Of a DNA stretch of 64,000 nucleotides, positions 46,007 through 57,125 are shown piece by piece. The stretch spans positions 89,323,436 through 89,387,435 of the forward strand of contig NC_051071.1 in NCBI RefSeq assembly GCF_004664715.2. The letters run 5' to 3'. The stretch is from Peromyscus leucopus (lineage: Eukaryota > Chordata > Mammalia > Rodentia > Cricetidae). Every line of letters begins with the position of its first letter. Within the stretch, counting starts at the first letter, position 1. The notes under the pieces are model-generated. The model saw only the letters and a list, made by a program, of their open reading frames with translations, had not been told where the DNA came from and ran no database searches. Position numbers and translations under genes: made by a program.

Positions 46007-46743
46007 CATGTAATTGTTGTGTATTCAGAACTTTTAGCAGCAGCTGCTTTTCTAACCTGTGTCAGGGCCCCTGCATCCTGCTGTGTTCCAGCTGCTACCC
46101 AGGCTCTGTCTGTAGCCATGGGCTGCTGGGGATGTTTCATAGATGAGCATCATTTGTTGTTATGCTCTCTTAGTACACGAACTGACAATAATTGACTGAC
46201 TCTTGTCAGAAACCCTTAGTCTCCCCTGGTCCTTGGTCCAGAATTTGATGCTGTGTTTATTGCATGACTGTCTAATGAGTCAGCAGAACTGCACAAAGCT
46301 TTGATCTCTTAGAGTGTCTGTGTGTTGTTAGGAAGCTGAGGTTTTTCACTTTGGGAGAAACAAGTACTTCATCCATGCCTTTGCCCTTTGAGGAGAGGGC
46401 AGCATTTTAGATTTAGAAATGAATGACACAGTGAAGACTACAAAGTTGGACCTTAGTGTGACTCTCTAAACTCAGCCTAGTTTACTGAGCCTAATTCCTC
46501 TATGCTTTTAAATAGATGTAATAGCTATGCTACTTTCAATGATTTTTGAAATTAAAAAAGTGACCTGATACAAGTAGGTTAACTTGACATAATATATAAC
46601 AAAATTGTAAGTACATCATTATGACTAATAATTAAATATAAAGAAACTTTTAATGGTGTGTTGAAACTATGAGTTTTTTTTAAAAGGAACAGTGAATGTA
46701 CTGAATAATCTCTGACATTATTTTTGTGTGTGTTGAATTACAG

Positions 46744-46870
46744 ATGCACTGGTGAAGAATTCTTGATGATTCAGGATATCGATCTCTCATCATGGGGCTT
46801 CTGGAAGAATCACGTGGCCTTATCTTTTATAATGATTATTTTCTTATTAATTACCTATGTGCAATTATAA
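46744..46870 (+). CDS. Abcg3: Abcg3-like terminal exon 16, short C-terminus
   Basis: After acceptor ttgaattacag the exon encodes CTGEEFLMIQDIDLSSWGFW, KNHVALSFIMIIFLLITYVQ, L and TAA. The last membrane helix is present. ABCG2 continues roughly ten residues further with a basic tail, which is cut off here. I cannot place the polyadenylation site with confidence. Confidence 0.87.
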
Positions 46871-47312
46871 CCTCTTAAGAAAAGAGACATTTTTAAAACT
46901 CACTTTCACTTTCTTTGAATTAATCTGACATTTAAAATAATTAAAACTTTTCTGGTGTCCATGTCAGTGGAGCATCAGGGACCACTTGAATTCAGGAGTT
47001 TGGCCCACCAGAATATAAGGCATTGATGGGTAAATCTTGGATAGACAAGGCCCCAGAACTTGGGCTTCAGCATGGATCTTGCCACTGCTGTGCCTTTGTA
47101 TCTTACTCTGGTATATGGCATGGTGTGAATAGGGGCTGGGGAATTCCCCACTGCCTTGAATGTGATGTGATTATCTCATGGAAATATCCTGTTCTACTGG
47201 GCATTTTAACTGTGGATTATTATGAAGTTGATTTCCAATTAAGCTGTACTGTTTAACTGAAGTAATGATTTTATACAATAGTAGTGGTAGTTTAAATAGA
47301 ATTTTGATGATT

Positions 47313-47316
<4 letters not shown>

Positions 47317-47349
<33 letters not shown>
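47317..47349 (-). other. Poly(A) tail of the chimeric retrocopy
   Basis: Thirty-three uninterrupted T on the + strand, immediately after the left copy of the target duplication. Confidence 0.95.
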
Positions 47350-49268
47350 CCCCATCACAGGCAATTTATTTTGTTCTATTCATTCACAGTTAATACAGAA
47401 AATACTTGGAAACATTTCCATATAATGTTTGACACAGAAATCATCAAATAGAAGTATACAATGTTGACAGGAGACAGTACATTTATAATTTATAACCCCA
47501 AATGTATTTATAAATTAGAAATGGAAAGATCTACAAATGAAATTATGAAGGTTCACCAAAGTCATTTAATCTGTCAGTTTCTCATTCATTTTTATGTCTT
47601 AATAATATTCTATTGTATGAATAAGCCACATTTTATTTCTCTCTAATATTTGATAGCTATTTGAGTTGTTTTAACTTTTTTACTATTAGCAACACACTGC
47701 TGTAAACCTTCATGTACATGTTTCATAGGTGCACATTTTCAGTAGTTTGAGGATATATTCCTAAGGGTAGAATTGTTGAGTAACAGAGTAACAATGTTTT
47801 GCATTTTGACCAACCACCAAACTGTTTTGCCAAAGTGGCACACCATTTTACAATCTCACCAAATCCTTGTTTTTAAGGCTCTGATTTTTGTACAAAAGCA
47901 TTCAATCATTCTGTCAGACCAAACCAGGAAAAGTAAGCTATAGTTCAGAGCTGTTCTCTTCCATTTACTATGCAAAGCCATTCTTGGCGTTTGCAACTCT
48001 CAGCCCTTTTGAGTATTCTTGCAGTGTTCACCTTTTCCTCCACCACTTTTTTTTTCTTCTTTTTTTCTTGTTTATTTCTATCTATTACAAATGTATAAAA
48101 AATCCTCCATCAACGCTGCTGATAGCAGCAGAACCTTGAGAAATATACCTTTGGTTTGCCTCAGAAAAGGAACACATATTGCACTGTAAAGTTTATAAAA
48201 TTGGCACAAAACATTGTGATAAGGTTACAATACCAGTTTTAAGAGTTCAGTGACTAATGGGGAGCCGATGGGATACATGCAGAACTGTGAAAGCGATCTC
48301 ACTTAGCCAGCTGTACACGTAGACTGTAAATCTACATTCAGATCATTTCTGAACTAAGACTATCATCTCAGTTTATCTATTGAGGTCAACCAGGAAACCC
48401 TAGAATATACCTTGATTTTTGCAAAAAAACAAAATAGGTGAGGGGTACAGTATCCTAACAGGCAAAGTGTTCTCTCACTGTCAACATAGAATGAACTGCT
48501 GCTGGAGGTCAACTTGGGCTTTAATTTGCATTAGCACTTACATGCATAGTAGTCCAAGTTGTTGACCTCATGACTTTTAAAAGTAACTCTAAAAAAGTAA
48601 AATGGCCCTTCTTGGAAGACTAAAGAAAGACATTCAGCCACAGTTGTAAAAAGTCTCATCAAAACAATATACCCTTTTATGAATTATGCCTCAATTAAAA
48701 AAAAAAAGTAGCCCCAAATAAGAAGCAGCTCTGAAAAAGAAAATATAACTTAAAATATTTGAAAAAATCAAGGTGAATACAGGTTCAAAAGTAATTAAGA
48801 TACATTTTCTTAAGGCTATCTAGAATTAGGCTTTAAAGAATTCTACCATTTCAAGTTTACCACTAGTTACTAGATACCTATTTACAAACAAGATGTTCAC
48901 CTTTTTTGTTCCTTTATCAAGAGAAAAATCTACCTTCAGACTATGAGGGTGGTGATGGGGAGGGACTAGAAAACAAGATTCAAACAATCCCATGCAAATA
49001 TCACATTTTTCAAATGGAAGAACTCCAAACTGCACTAGAAGTTCCAATCACTAAGACACTTTCCATTGAAATGATTTAAGTACAACTACATGGCACCAAG
49101 ATTTAGGCCTAATATAGGCCTGACAACCAAGTCCTTGTTTTCTGGAAGAAAGGCCTCAAAAGTCCCACTCAATTCCACATAACAATACTTCAAAGATCAA
49201 TTAGGTTTTCCTTTCCTTAATATTTTTGTTTTTGACTTCTAATCTTAAAGACTAGATTAAAACTTAGC
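47350..49268 (-). other. Host gene 3'UTR (retrocopied)
   Basis: About 1.9 kb without long ORFs, AT-rich, between the stop codon at 49269-49271 and the poly(A) tail. Its last 770 bases are found again, inverted and rearranged, in the insert at 24497-25285. The tail side reads GAACAAAATAAATTGCCTG, with AATAAA about 15 bases before the poly(A) tract: a proper polyadenylation signal. Confidence 0.75.
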
Positions 49269-49735
49269 TCATTTCCCAGAAGGCATTGCTTCCCTTTGCT
49301 CTATGAAAGAGTCCACCAAGACCTCTTCCTCAAAACCATCTAGCCCCCAGCCTCCAGCCTGTGCTTGTGATGCATCTTTCTCAACATCCTGAAAAGGTAG
49401 TGTAGGTAAAATATGCTCATAAACATTAAAACTAGTTGTTAGAAAGACGTAACTAGCTTTATAATTTAAGTTTTAAAGCATACATACTTGCAGCTTAGTC
49501 TGCACTGACAATGATTGTCGAAGCCTAGAATTTAACATTTACAAATTCTCATTCACACACACAAAACACACTATTATCACACAACTTATGTCTTGAGAGA
49601 ATCTTCTGCTTTTTAAATCTTTGGCCTCCCAGTCAATCCCAAGTTCAACCAACTTTTCCGAGTTCTGGTAGTTACCTGGACCACTGAGGCATTGCCACAA
49701 GACTTCTTCTCTTTTGAAACATCCTTTTTCTCTAG
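49269..49735 (-). pseudogene. Last two exons of an unidentified host gene, with intron retained
   Basis: Exon A ends DVSKEKKSCGNASVVQ at 49676, followed by GTAACT. Exon B begins after ACTACCTTTTCAG at 49388 and encodes DVEKDASQAQAGGWGLDGFE then EEVLVDSFIEQREAMPSGK and TGA (49271-49269). Both borders are phase 0, so the reading is continuous across the 287-bp intron (49389-49675). The upstream end of exon A is fused to L1 ORF2 sequence near 49735. I do not recognise the protein; the acidic C-terminal tail is the only property I can state. The intron shows the retrotransposed RNA was not fully spliced. Confidence 0.65.
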
Positions 49736-49975
49736 ATATTAGGATAGCTAAACCAGCTTGTTTCTTCTGTGGTGTATGTTGGTGTGGAATTATCTATTGC
49801 TTGATTTTTCATGGATGTGTTTAGCTTCTTTGGGTTGAATTTTCCCTTCTAGTGCTTTCTGTAGGGCTGGGTTTGTAGACAGGTATTGATTAAATCTGGT
49901 TTTATCCTGGAATATTTTGTTTACTCCGCCTATGGTGATTAAGAGTTTTGCTGGGTATAATAGTCTGGGTTGGCA

Positions 49976-51025
49976 TCAATGGTCTCTTAGTGTCTGCATG
50001 AGATTTGTCCATGATCTTCTAGCTTTCATAGTCTCTATTGAGTAGTCTGGTGTTATTCTGATGGGTTTACCTTTATATGTTACTTGGTCTTTTTCCTTTG
50101 CGGCTCTTAATATTTTTTCTTTGTTCTGTGTGTTTAGTGTTTTGATTATTATGTGGCGAGGGGACTTTTTTTTTGGATCCAGCCTATTCGGTGTTCTGTA
50201 AGCTTCTTGTATCTTCATAGGTATTTCTTTCTTTAGGTTAGGAAAGTTTTCTTCTATGATTTTGTTGAATATATTTTCTGTGCCTTTGAGTTGGTATTCT
50301 TCTCCTTCTTCTATCCCTATTATTCTTAGGTTTGGTCTTTTCATGGTGTCCCAAATTTCCTGGACATTTTGTGTTACGACTTTTTTGTCTTTAGTGTTTT
50401 CTTTGACTGACGAATCTATTTTCTCTATCGTGTGTTCAGTGTCAGAGATTCTCTGTTCCATCTCTTGCAATCGGTTGGTTATGCTTGTTTCTGTAGTTCC
50501 TGTTCGTTTAGTCAGGATTTCAATTTCCAGCATTCCCTCAGAATGTGTTTTCTTTATTGTCTCAAATTCATTTTTCAGATCTTGGAATGTTTCTTTCATC
50601 TGTTTAATTGCTTTTTCTTGGCTTGATTTGATTTCTTCCTGTTTTTTGTTCGTTTTTTCTTCCATTTCTTTAAGAGAGTTTTTTATTTCCTCTTTAATGG
50701 AGTTTTTCATTTCCTCTTTAAGGGAAGTTTTTATTTCCTCTTTAATAGAGTTTTTCATTTCCTCTTTAAGGAAAGTTTTTATTTCCTCTTTAAGGAAGTT
50801 TTTCATTTCCTCTTTAAGGAAAGTTTTTATTTCCTCATTGATGGAATGTTTTATTTCTTCTTTAAGGGCCTCTATCATCTTCTTAACGTCATTTTTAGGG
50901 TTGATCTCTTCTGTTTCTTCTGTCATGGTATGTTTAGGTCTTGCAGGTGTAGAATCACTAGGTTCTGATGTTGCCATATAGGTCTTTATGTTGTTGCCTG
51001 TATTTTTGCACTGGCGTCTACTCAT
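49976..51025 (-). pseudogene. L1 ORF1 protein, truncated by a TGA
   Basis: 349 codons from MSRRQCKNTG: a disordered basic N-terminus (1-45), a coiled coil (about 46-215), then the RNA-recognition and C-terminal domains (IGIEEGEEYQLKG, PRHIIIKTLNTQNKEKILRA, TYKGKPIRITPDYS). L1 ORF1p is the trimeric RNA-binding chaperone of L1 particles. The TGA comes just after QTLRDH; the same frame goes on for about 60 codons to a TAA at 49790-49792 with family-typical residues (PRLLYPAKL, LSTNPALQ), so the stop looks secondary. Residues 55-118 are eight octad repeats (see findings). ORF2 is missing downstream except for a scrap. Confidence 0.9.
50672..50863 (-). repeat. Eight 24-bp repeats in the ORF1 coiled coil
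   Basis: Tandem 24-bp units encode eight octads of the type KEEIKTFL / KEEMKNSI. The DNA units alternate in near-identical 48-bp pairs. Confidence 0.9.
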
Positions 51026-52112
51026 CTTTTCCTCTGTGCAGTGCAGGTGGTGTCTGTGTCTGAGAGTGCCTCTCTTGTTCTAATTTTTAGTCTTGGTTTA
51101 GTAGGGGTTCTTGGTTAGATTGGTGCTATTGGGCTGTTTCTTCAGGGACAGCTGATTTCAGTCGGTGAATTATATACTTATGATTCTGGTGATCTGGTTT
51201 AGTGGCTGGGTAGCGCCTTCTTCTGTGTTCCCAGGTCACGTTTTGTTCATTTGTCAACTCCTCAGCTGATCTTGTTTCTTCAGACTTCAAACTGTAGGCA
51301 TCTGAATCCTCTCCCAGATGGGTTTCAGCTGAGCAGGGTAGTCTCACCAACACCTCCAAGTTGTTGGGTTTCACAGGATCAGCAGTTGGGCCCTGGGTTG
51401 TCCCCAGAGTGGGTGCCCAGACTCACCCTGGTTCCGACCCACAGAGATAGCCTCTTCTCCAGGTGTTGGGGCTAGGGGCGTCCCCGTTCCAAGCTGTGTC
51501 CGCCCCTCTCCGTCCCCGGGCCTGTCCACCCCTGTGGCCTGCCGCTGCAGGCCCACCTGCGTCCACTTGTCTCTGCCGCTGGGTCTGTATGTCCCTGTCA
51601 GCTACCACTGGGGCTGGGTGTGTCTGCCTCTGCGGGTGGCCAACAGGCCTGTATGTCTCTGCCGGCTGCCACCGCGGGTCTACCTACCTCTGTTTGTCAC
51701 TGCTGCCGGGCCCATCCACTTCTGCGGGCTGCCACCAGGCCTGTATGTGTCTGCCGGTTGCCGCTGGGCCTGTATGTCCCTGTTGGCCGCTGCCACCGGG
51801 CCCTTCCACCTCTGCGAGTCGCCGACCTGCGTCCACCTTTCTCTGCCGCGTGGCCTGTCTATTTCTGTGGGCTGCCACCGGGCCTGAATGTCTCTGTCGG
51901 CCGCTGCCGCTGCCGCCAGTCCTGTCCACCTCCGTCTGCTTATCTCTGCCACAGGGCCTGTCCACCTCTGTGGGCCGCCGCTGGGCCTGAGTGTCTCCGC
52001 CAGCTGCCACCGGGCCTAGATGTCCCTGTCGGCCACTGCCGCCGTACCGTCTACCTCTGCGGGCCGCTGCCACAGGCCTACCTGCGTCTGCTTGTCTCCG
52101 CCATCTTGAATC
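51026..52112 (-). promoter_or_regulatory. L1 5'UTR with monomer-like repeats and YY1 site
   Basis: GC- and CpG-rich, about 1.1 kb upstream of ORF1. The 5' third to half (about 51540-52090) is made of imperfect units around gccaccgggcctgtatgtc and ctgtcggccgctgcc. The transcript start side carries CAAGATGGCGG (52100-52108 on the + strand: gccatcttg), the YY1 motif found at L1 5' ends. It probably drove the chimeric transcript. Apparent ORFs here are repeat artefacts. Confidence 0.75.
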
Positions 52113-52849
52113 TGATTAAGGGTTTTTAACACATGTAGTAAGGGATTATGATAGGGGTTATTTTAGTGGGAAAATTAATATAGGTAAACATAAGATATAG
52201 TGTCGTCCCCACTCCTGATGAAGCAGGGGCTGCATAGGATAGAAAATAGGACCGAGGAACTGTCATCAGCTGGGATTTATGAATTTCTCTTGAGGAGTCC
52301 TAAAGAGTGTGGTTTAGGTTAATTAATGATTAAGGAGAACAATCAAGTCAGAGAAATTAGCTCAAGATCTTTTCAATATTGGGAAATGTGTTCATGGATT
52401 TTGGAGTTCATCATAGATCAAACAAAGCTTTAAATAATACTTCATGTAACTAGAAAACAAAGAATTGGATAGTTAGTTAAGATAATTTAGCAGAACTCTA
52501 AAATATGAAAAGTGAAACTAGTTATCTCTTTTTATGTCAATTGTAAAAACTACTGTCTGTGTAAGCAGTTGTGGCTGAAAGGCCCCTGATCTATGAGAAT
52601 TCTAAAAGATAAATGTTTAACTGTATGTGGGTGCTTGGGGATAATTTGCTTTTCAGTCACAATACATAAAATGTTTATTCATGTAAAAGAAATGGGAAAC
52701 ATGCTTTTACTTATTTATTTTTTTGTATTCATTGTAATCATTCACTTAAAAATAGACTGTAACTCCATTGTAATTTTTATATTGCTGGAAAGATTCTACT
52801 GAGGTTTATAAGCTGTAAGGGAAAAATATTGAAGTTAAAAGGAAGATAT

Positions 52850-53125
52850 CAAGAAATAGTGAGTAGGGAGTCATCAGGAAACAGTAAGAAGGAAGTCTTC
52901 AGGAAGTAGAGAGAAGGAAGTCATCAGGAAGTACAGGAAGTAAAGAGAAGGAAGTCATCAGGAAGTAGTGAGGAGGAAGTCATCAGGAAGGAGTGAGAAG
53001 GAAGACATCAGGAAGTAGTGAGAAGGAAGTCATCAGGAAGTAGTGAGAAGGAAGTCATCAGGAAGTAGTAAGAAGGAAGTCATCAGGAAGTAGTGAGAAG
53101 GAAGACATCAGGAAAGAATAAGGAG
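52850..53125. repeat. 25-bp minisatellite, aggaagtagtgagaaggaag
   Basis: About eleven units of 25 bp, each with agtagtgagaaggaagtcat or a close variant, purine-rich on the + strand. Inner units are nearly identical while outer units are degenerate. Confidence 0.94.
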
Positions 53126-53351
53126 GGAAACATCAGGGTAGAAGAACAGAATAGAAAAAGGAGAGGTTAGAACAAGCAATGAAAACAATATTATAGTGAA
53201 GAACTAAGTTTTGACCCTCAGAAAAGTCCCTGTGTGTCTGTTTGTGTTTGTCCAGTAGTTCACCTGCTCTGAATCTCCTCTTCAGTTTCTCTGACCTGCT
53301 GAAGGCTTGCCATTCATCAGCACCCTAAGTGAGATCCTGGCATGTTGGAGG

Positions 53352-53418
53352 TGTGTGTGAGTGTGTGTGTGTGTGTGTGGTGTGTGTATGTGTGTGTATG
53401 TGTGTGTGTGTGTGTGTT
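53352..53418. repeat. (TG)n microsatellite, interrupted
   Basis: A TG run with a few ga, ggt and ta interruptions. Confidence 0.93.
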
Positions 53419-54764
53419 TCACTGGCCACAGAGAATTAACTTCTACTTCTTCAGACAGAAAAGTCAATGGGGTGATTAGTCCTCCGACTCCATGGCTTCC
53501 TTCAATTCCTCTCATGCTAAAGGTTGGTTTCTACAGCAACAAAACTTTTTTTCCCCTGTAAATTCAGTAAAAAACCCAGCAACTGGGGCTTTAGGTTCTA
53601 TGGTGGAAATATTCTACAGTTGCTTAAAGATATGTGATTAAAAAATGTCTTCTAAATATTTATATTTAAACTCATGGAGAAATCCTACAGCCAGCTTTAC
53701 CCAGAAAAGATTCCCACTGTAATGATTTGTGTGAATGCAGAGACTCATGGCTGCTCAAGGTATCAGAGTGAGTGACACTTGAGCACTTAACCCTAAAAAG
53801 GACACGTATACCATTTCCTCTAAAGCTTAGGACAGTGTGGAAGGGGGTGGAAAGTGTACAGGAGCCAGAAGATGAGAAAAGGTGTTAGAAATGCTATATT
53901 GTAGGCAGGACACACACAGCCATTGCAACCATGGTTTGTCTCACAACAGCTGCCTGCACAAGACTGAGTCCCTCATCAGCACAGCAAGAGTCAGAGAGGG
54001 ACTCAACAGGACCGTACTCCATTCTGCTGAACTATTGCTACTGGTAGATTACGGGAGAGAGGCAGTCACTGATTTCACATGTATACGCACAGGAGAGCCA
54101 GCTAGGCTCCAGTGGATATTCTAAAACCCAGGATCACACAGACAGCTCTGGTTAAACTCTTTGGGTCACAAGACAAAATGTAAAATATCGATGTGTGAAA
54201 GGGACTTGTGAAGAGGGGCATTTGAAGGGTTTGGAAGGGAAAACAGAAAGGTGGGAGTGAGTGAGAATGACTGAAATGCATTATATACATATAGAATTGT
54301 CAAATTTTAAAACAAAATTACAAATATAAGAAAGGAACTTCTTGTATACAGTATTTAATGAAGACTTTTTTCTATTTGGTTTCTGTTTTGCTGTAAATAA
54401 GCAATGGTTAATTTTCTTTTAAAGTCCACAACATAGTAACAAACCAAATTTTAAGTAAAAGGGTCTAAGCTCCAAGGTAATGTTATTAAGCACTGCATGT
54501 TAGTTCATCTCATCGATAAGAATTATGAGAGGCAATCAATCAATTTCCTTTTACCTAAAAAGGAGAATTAGTCTTAGAAACCCTTATATTCTTTATGTTT
54601 TTACATCTTCATATTTACATTGACAACATACCTTATCATCCACCAAATGAATCCATCATTGGCCAAATCTGGTACATAAGATAAGTACTGATTCTAATTT
54701 AAAAGCATGGTTCTAAAATATGTTATAAAAACCTATGTTACTTGTAAGGTTAAAACAAATCAAT
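53419..54764. other. Intergenic sequence, nothing recognised
   Basis: No exon, RNA gene or confidently identified repeat. ORFs of 60-80 codons only. Confidence 0.4.
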
Positions 54765-54912
54765 AAACTTGATGTTGTGGTGCATGTTTACAGTATCATC
54801 TCTTGAGAGGTAGAAACATCAGTAGTTCAAGGTCATCATCAGGTATGTATGTATAGTATGTTTGAGGTTACCCTGGGCTACAAAAAACTCTACCACAAAA
54901 CAAAACAAAAAA
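54765..54912 (+). mobile_element. Old B1/B4-like SINE
   Basis: Diverged unit with ttgtggtgcatgtttacagt, agtagttcaaggtcatc and an A-rich caaaacaaaaaaatg end. Confidence 0.5.
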
Positions 54913-54989
54913 ATGAATAAACAAAAAAACACACATAATGAATGACCACAAAAACATGTTTGATGAGCTCATTAAATAAGACTTATGGA

Positions 54990-55385
54990 TCGTGTCTTTT
55001 GGTTTCTATTACTATGAAGAAACACCATGACCAACAAGCAAGTTGGGGAGGAAAAGGTTTAACTGACTTGTACTTCACTGTTCATCACTGAAGGAATTCA
55101 TAACAGGAACTCAAACAGGGCAGGAAGCTGGAGACATGATCTGATGCAGAGGCCATCGAGGAGTACTGTTTATTGACTTGCTCATCATAGCTCACTCAGA
55201 CTCTTTCATATAGAAGCCAGGATAATCAGCCCAGGGGTAATCCCACTCGTAGTTCCTGGGCTCTCTCACATTGATCACTAAGAAAATGCTTTACAGCTGG
55301 ATCTTATGAAGGCATTTCCTCAACTGAGGCTCTTTCTTGTCTGATGACTCTAGCTTGTGTCAACTTGACTTGAAACCATTCAGGA
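54990..55385 (+). repeat. Rodent interspersed repeat (family F)
   Basis: Starts tttctattactatgaagaaa, caccatgaccaac and ends agcttgtgtcaacttgactt. The related start gtttctattttgataaaaca is found at 60728. A common rodent repeat; family name not assigned. Confidence 0.6.
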
Positions 55386-56359
55386 CAGGTGGATACTTCT
55401 CTATGGTGATGTAATGGCTCAGGAGTCTTGACTGGGGGTGGGGGCTTTGGATATAACTGCAGTACAACTACAGAGTTCTTGTGATATGAAATGACTTTTG
55501 TAACATTTCAAGGGGACTCTGATCTGAAAAGTTCCTTAAACTCCGGGGTAACTCAGTGTTATAGTATTTGGCAAGAGGCTCTCCTTAGGAACACTGCTGA
55601 GACACAGATGTTGGGGCCCAGCCTTGTACATCAGTATCTATAGAAACTGCCTCTTGGAATACTTCCCTAGTCCTAGATCAGCTAGGTTCCAAAATCCTTC
55701 GCAGTCCTAGCGATTACAGGCTGTGTTTAGTAGTTGCTGTATCTGCACTGTCATGGTCTGTATTTCCCTTGTGTTTCCATAATTTATATTCATAAGTTCT
55801 TCATTTAGTCTTATTTCATAACAGGATAGTACTCATCAGCAATATGGGTGTTTTTAAACATCTTACAAACTGATGCATAATGTAACAAAAAGTCCAGTTT
55901 GGCTCTTGGTACAGACTCAGTGTGCCCCTAGTTCTTCCTGTTGGCCCTTTCTGTGGTTCCTTCTAGCCCATCTGCATTCCTTTGGGACTCTGCTGACCCA
56001 CACACTCTCTCTAGCAGGGACCCACAGTTGCCACACTAGGCTAGTACTCAGGTAGGGGACCTTCATCCTCCTTCTGTCCTCCATTCCGGTATCTCCAGAC
56101 TTACCCTCAGTCCTGCTACAGCCTGTCACATGTGCCACCCCACTCACCAAGCCTATCTCCACCCCATGGGGACCCAGTCTTTTGTTAATAACCCCGAGAA
56201 CTCAGAGCTCTTTCCACCCACACTGTCAGGATTTCCTTCTAGCCAGCCTCTGTTCCTGTATGAGTATCTGCTGACCTTCAGAATAGCTCTCACTGTAGGC
56301 TGGAACTCAGGGCCCACACACTGGCCACAAGTGGCTAGGACCAGAGCTGGCAACACCAG

Positions 56360-56361
56360 CC

Positions 56362-56395
<34 letters not shown>
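56360..56395. repeat. (CAA)n microsatellite
   Basis: About twelve CAA units. The polyglutamine in the overlapping short ORF is not evidence of a gene. Confidence 0.94.
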
Positions 56396-56569
56396 GAACA
56401 GAACACCCACCCAATGAAGACAAGACCACATATTTACACCAGGAAACTTTTCAGATGTCATTATTCCATGTGCCTTATCCCAGTGCAGAAAATACAAACA
56501 TGGCCAATGAAGACATCTGCCTCTGCCAGAATCCAGCACCGTAACAAAACTCTGAAAATTGATCTACTC

Positions 56570-57119
56570 TAAGCTCCAGCTAGGATGCTCTTGGTTATAG
56601 ACCCAAAGAGCTCTGTGTATTACTACAGAGACACTTGGTGACCCACATTCACTGCTTCTCTGTTCATAACACCTGAAATTGGAAACAGCCTCTATGCCCA
56701 TCATCTGGTAAAGAGATACTGGAACTTTGTTACATTTACACAATGGAACATTATTCAGCTGTTAAGAAAAAAAATGAATTTTCAGGTGAATGAACGCATG
56801 TAGAAGCAATTACTCTGACTGAGTTAACCCAAACAACAAAAGACCGTGCAGGCTTTCTTCTATATGGGGAGGTTGGCTTTAAGCTTTAGTCATGAGTGCT
56901 CAATCTGAATAACAACAGACATTAGGCAGCTAATAAGGGACCAGAGGTGACAAGAGGACCTTCCAAGGAAGGAGAAATAAGAGTGTAGTGTTATAAAGAG
57001 GTAAATGGAAAACTAGAATAGGAGAATTTAATGTGGAGGGGGATGGGAGATCAAGGTAAGGGAGGAAATAAGGGGAGGGACATCTAACACTAAAGGCCTT
57101 TTGAAAAGCCATACACAAA
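56570..57119 (+). mobile_element. Old L1 fragment, ORF2 end and 3'UTR start
   Basis: ORF2 C-terminal coding remnants (ggaactttgttacatttaca, aatggaacattattcagctg) with frame breaks, then 3'UTR. Interrupted by the solo LTR at 57126-57625 and resumed at 57632. Confidence 0.75.
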
Positions 57120-57125
57120 CTTACT

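Larger units (their letters stand above)
287..46870 (+). pseudogene. Abcg3: Abcg3-like ABC half-transporter locus (ABCG2 family), probably decayed
   Basis: Thirteen separate segments, in order and on one strand, translate to the ATPase and membrane domains of an ABCG2-type half-transporter. They have splice-site-like borders and lengths equal or close to ABCG2 exons. ABCG2 is a plasma-membrane drug and urate exporter; rodent Abcg3 is a paralogue with a degenerate ATPase. Seen here: P-loop changed to GPEDGSRSW, signature motif lost through a 21-nt shorter exon 6, Walker B FLDEP changed to FLDDP, switch His replaced by Asn (FSINQA). These point to Abcg3 rather than Abcg2. Exon 8 is out of frame with a TGA, exon 12 lacks a GT donor, exon 13 was not found and the C-terminus stops about ten residues early. 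Intron 8 carries a 9.4-kb provirus in antisense. Identity is fairly sure; pseudogene status rests on the exon 8, 12 and 13 defects and could reflect a strain allele or unrecognised splicing. Confidence 0.8.
47308..52127 (-). mobile_element. Chimeric retrocopy: L1 5' half joined to a host gene 3' end
   Basis: One retrotransposed unit of about 4.8 kb. On the - strand: full-looking L1 5'UTR with a YY1-type start (from about 52112), ORF1 (51025-49976), L1 spacer and a scrap of ORF2 (KKQAGLAILIS at about 49770-49733), then host sequence with two putative exons around a 287-bp intron, a long 3'UTR and a poly(A) tail (poly-T at 47317-47349). The direct repeat tgattaagg (47308-47316 and 52113-52121) and the ttttt/aa nick context at 52123-52129 mark both ends, so the L1 and host parts moved together. 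The mechanism suggested is an L1-initiated read-through transcript ending at the host polyadenylation site. Confidence 0.8.

Noticed and set aside
287..46870. Abcg2 orthologue
   Set aside because: The altered Walker A, missing signature and lost switch His are not compatible with functional Abcg2; the pattern fits Abcg3.
50256..50981. 241-codon + strand ORF
   Set aside because: Antisense shadow of the repetitive L1 ORF1 coiled coil.
51463..52129. Several 117- to 175-codon ORFs rich in Pro, Cys and Ser
   Set aside because: They lie in the GC-rich repeats of the L1 5'UTR, appear in several frames and strands, and have no family resemblance.
52850..53125. Regular repeats reminiscent of a CRISPR array
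   Set aside because: Units are contiguous with no unique spacers, and the window is rodent nuclear DNA; it is a minisatellite.
56130..56539. Polyglutamine / polycysteine ORFs
   Set aside because: Caused by the (CAA)n microsatellite; no other coding evidence.
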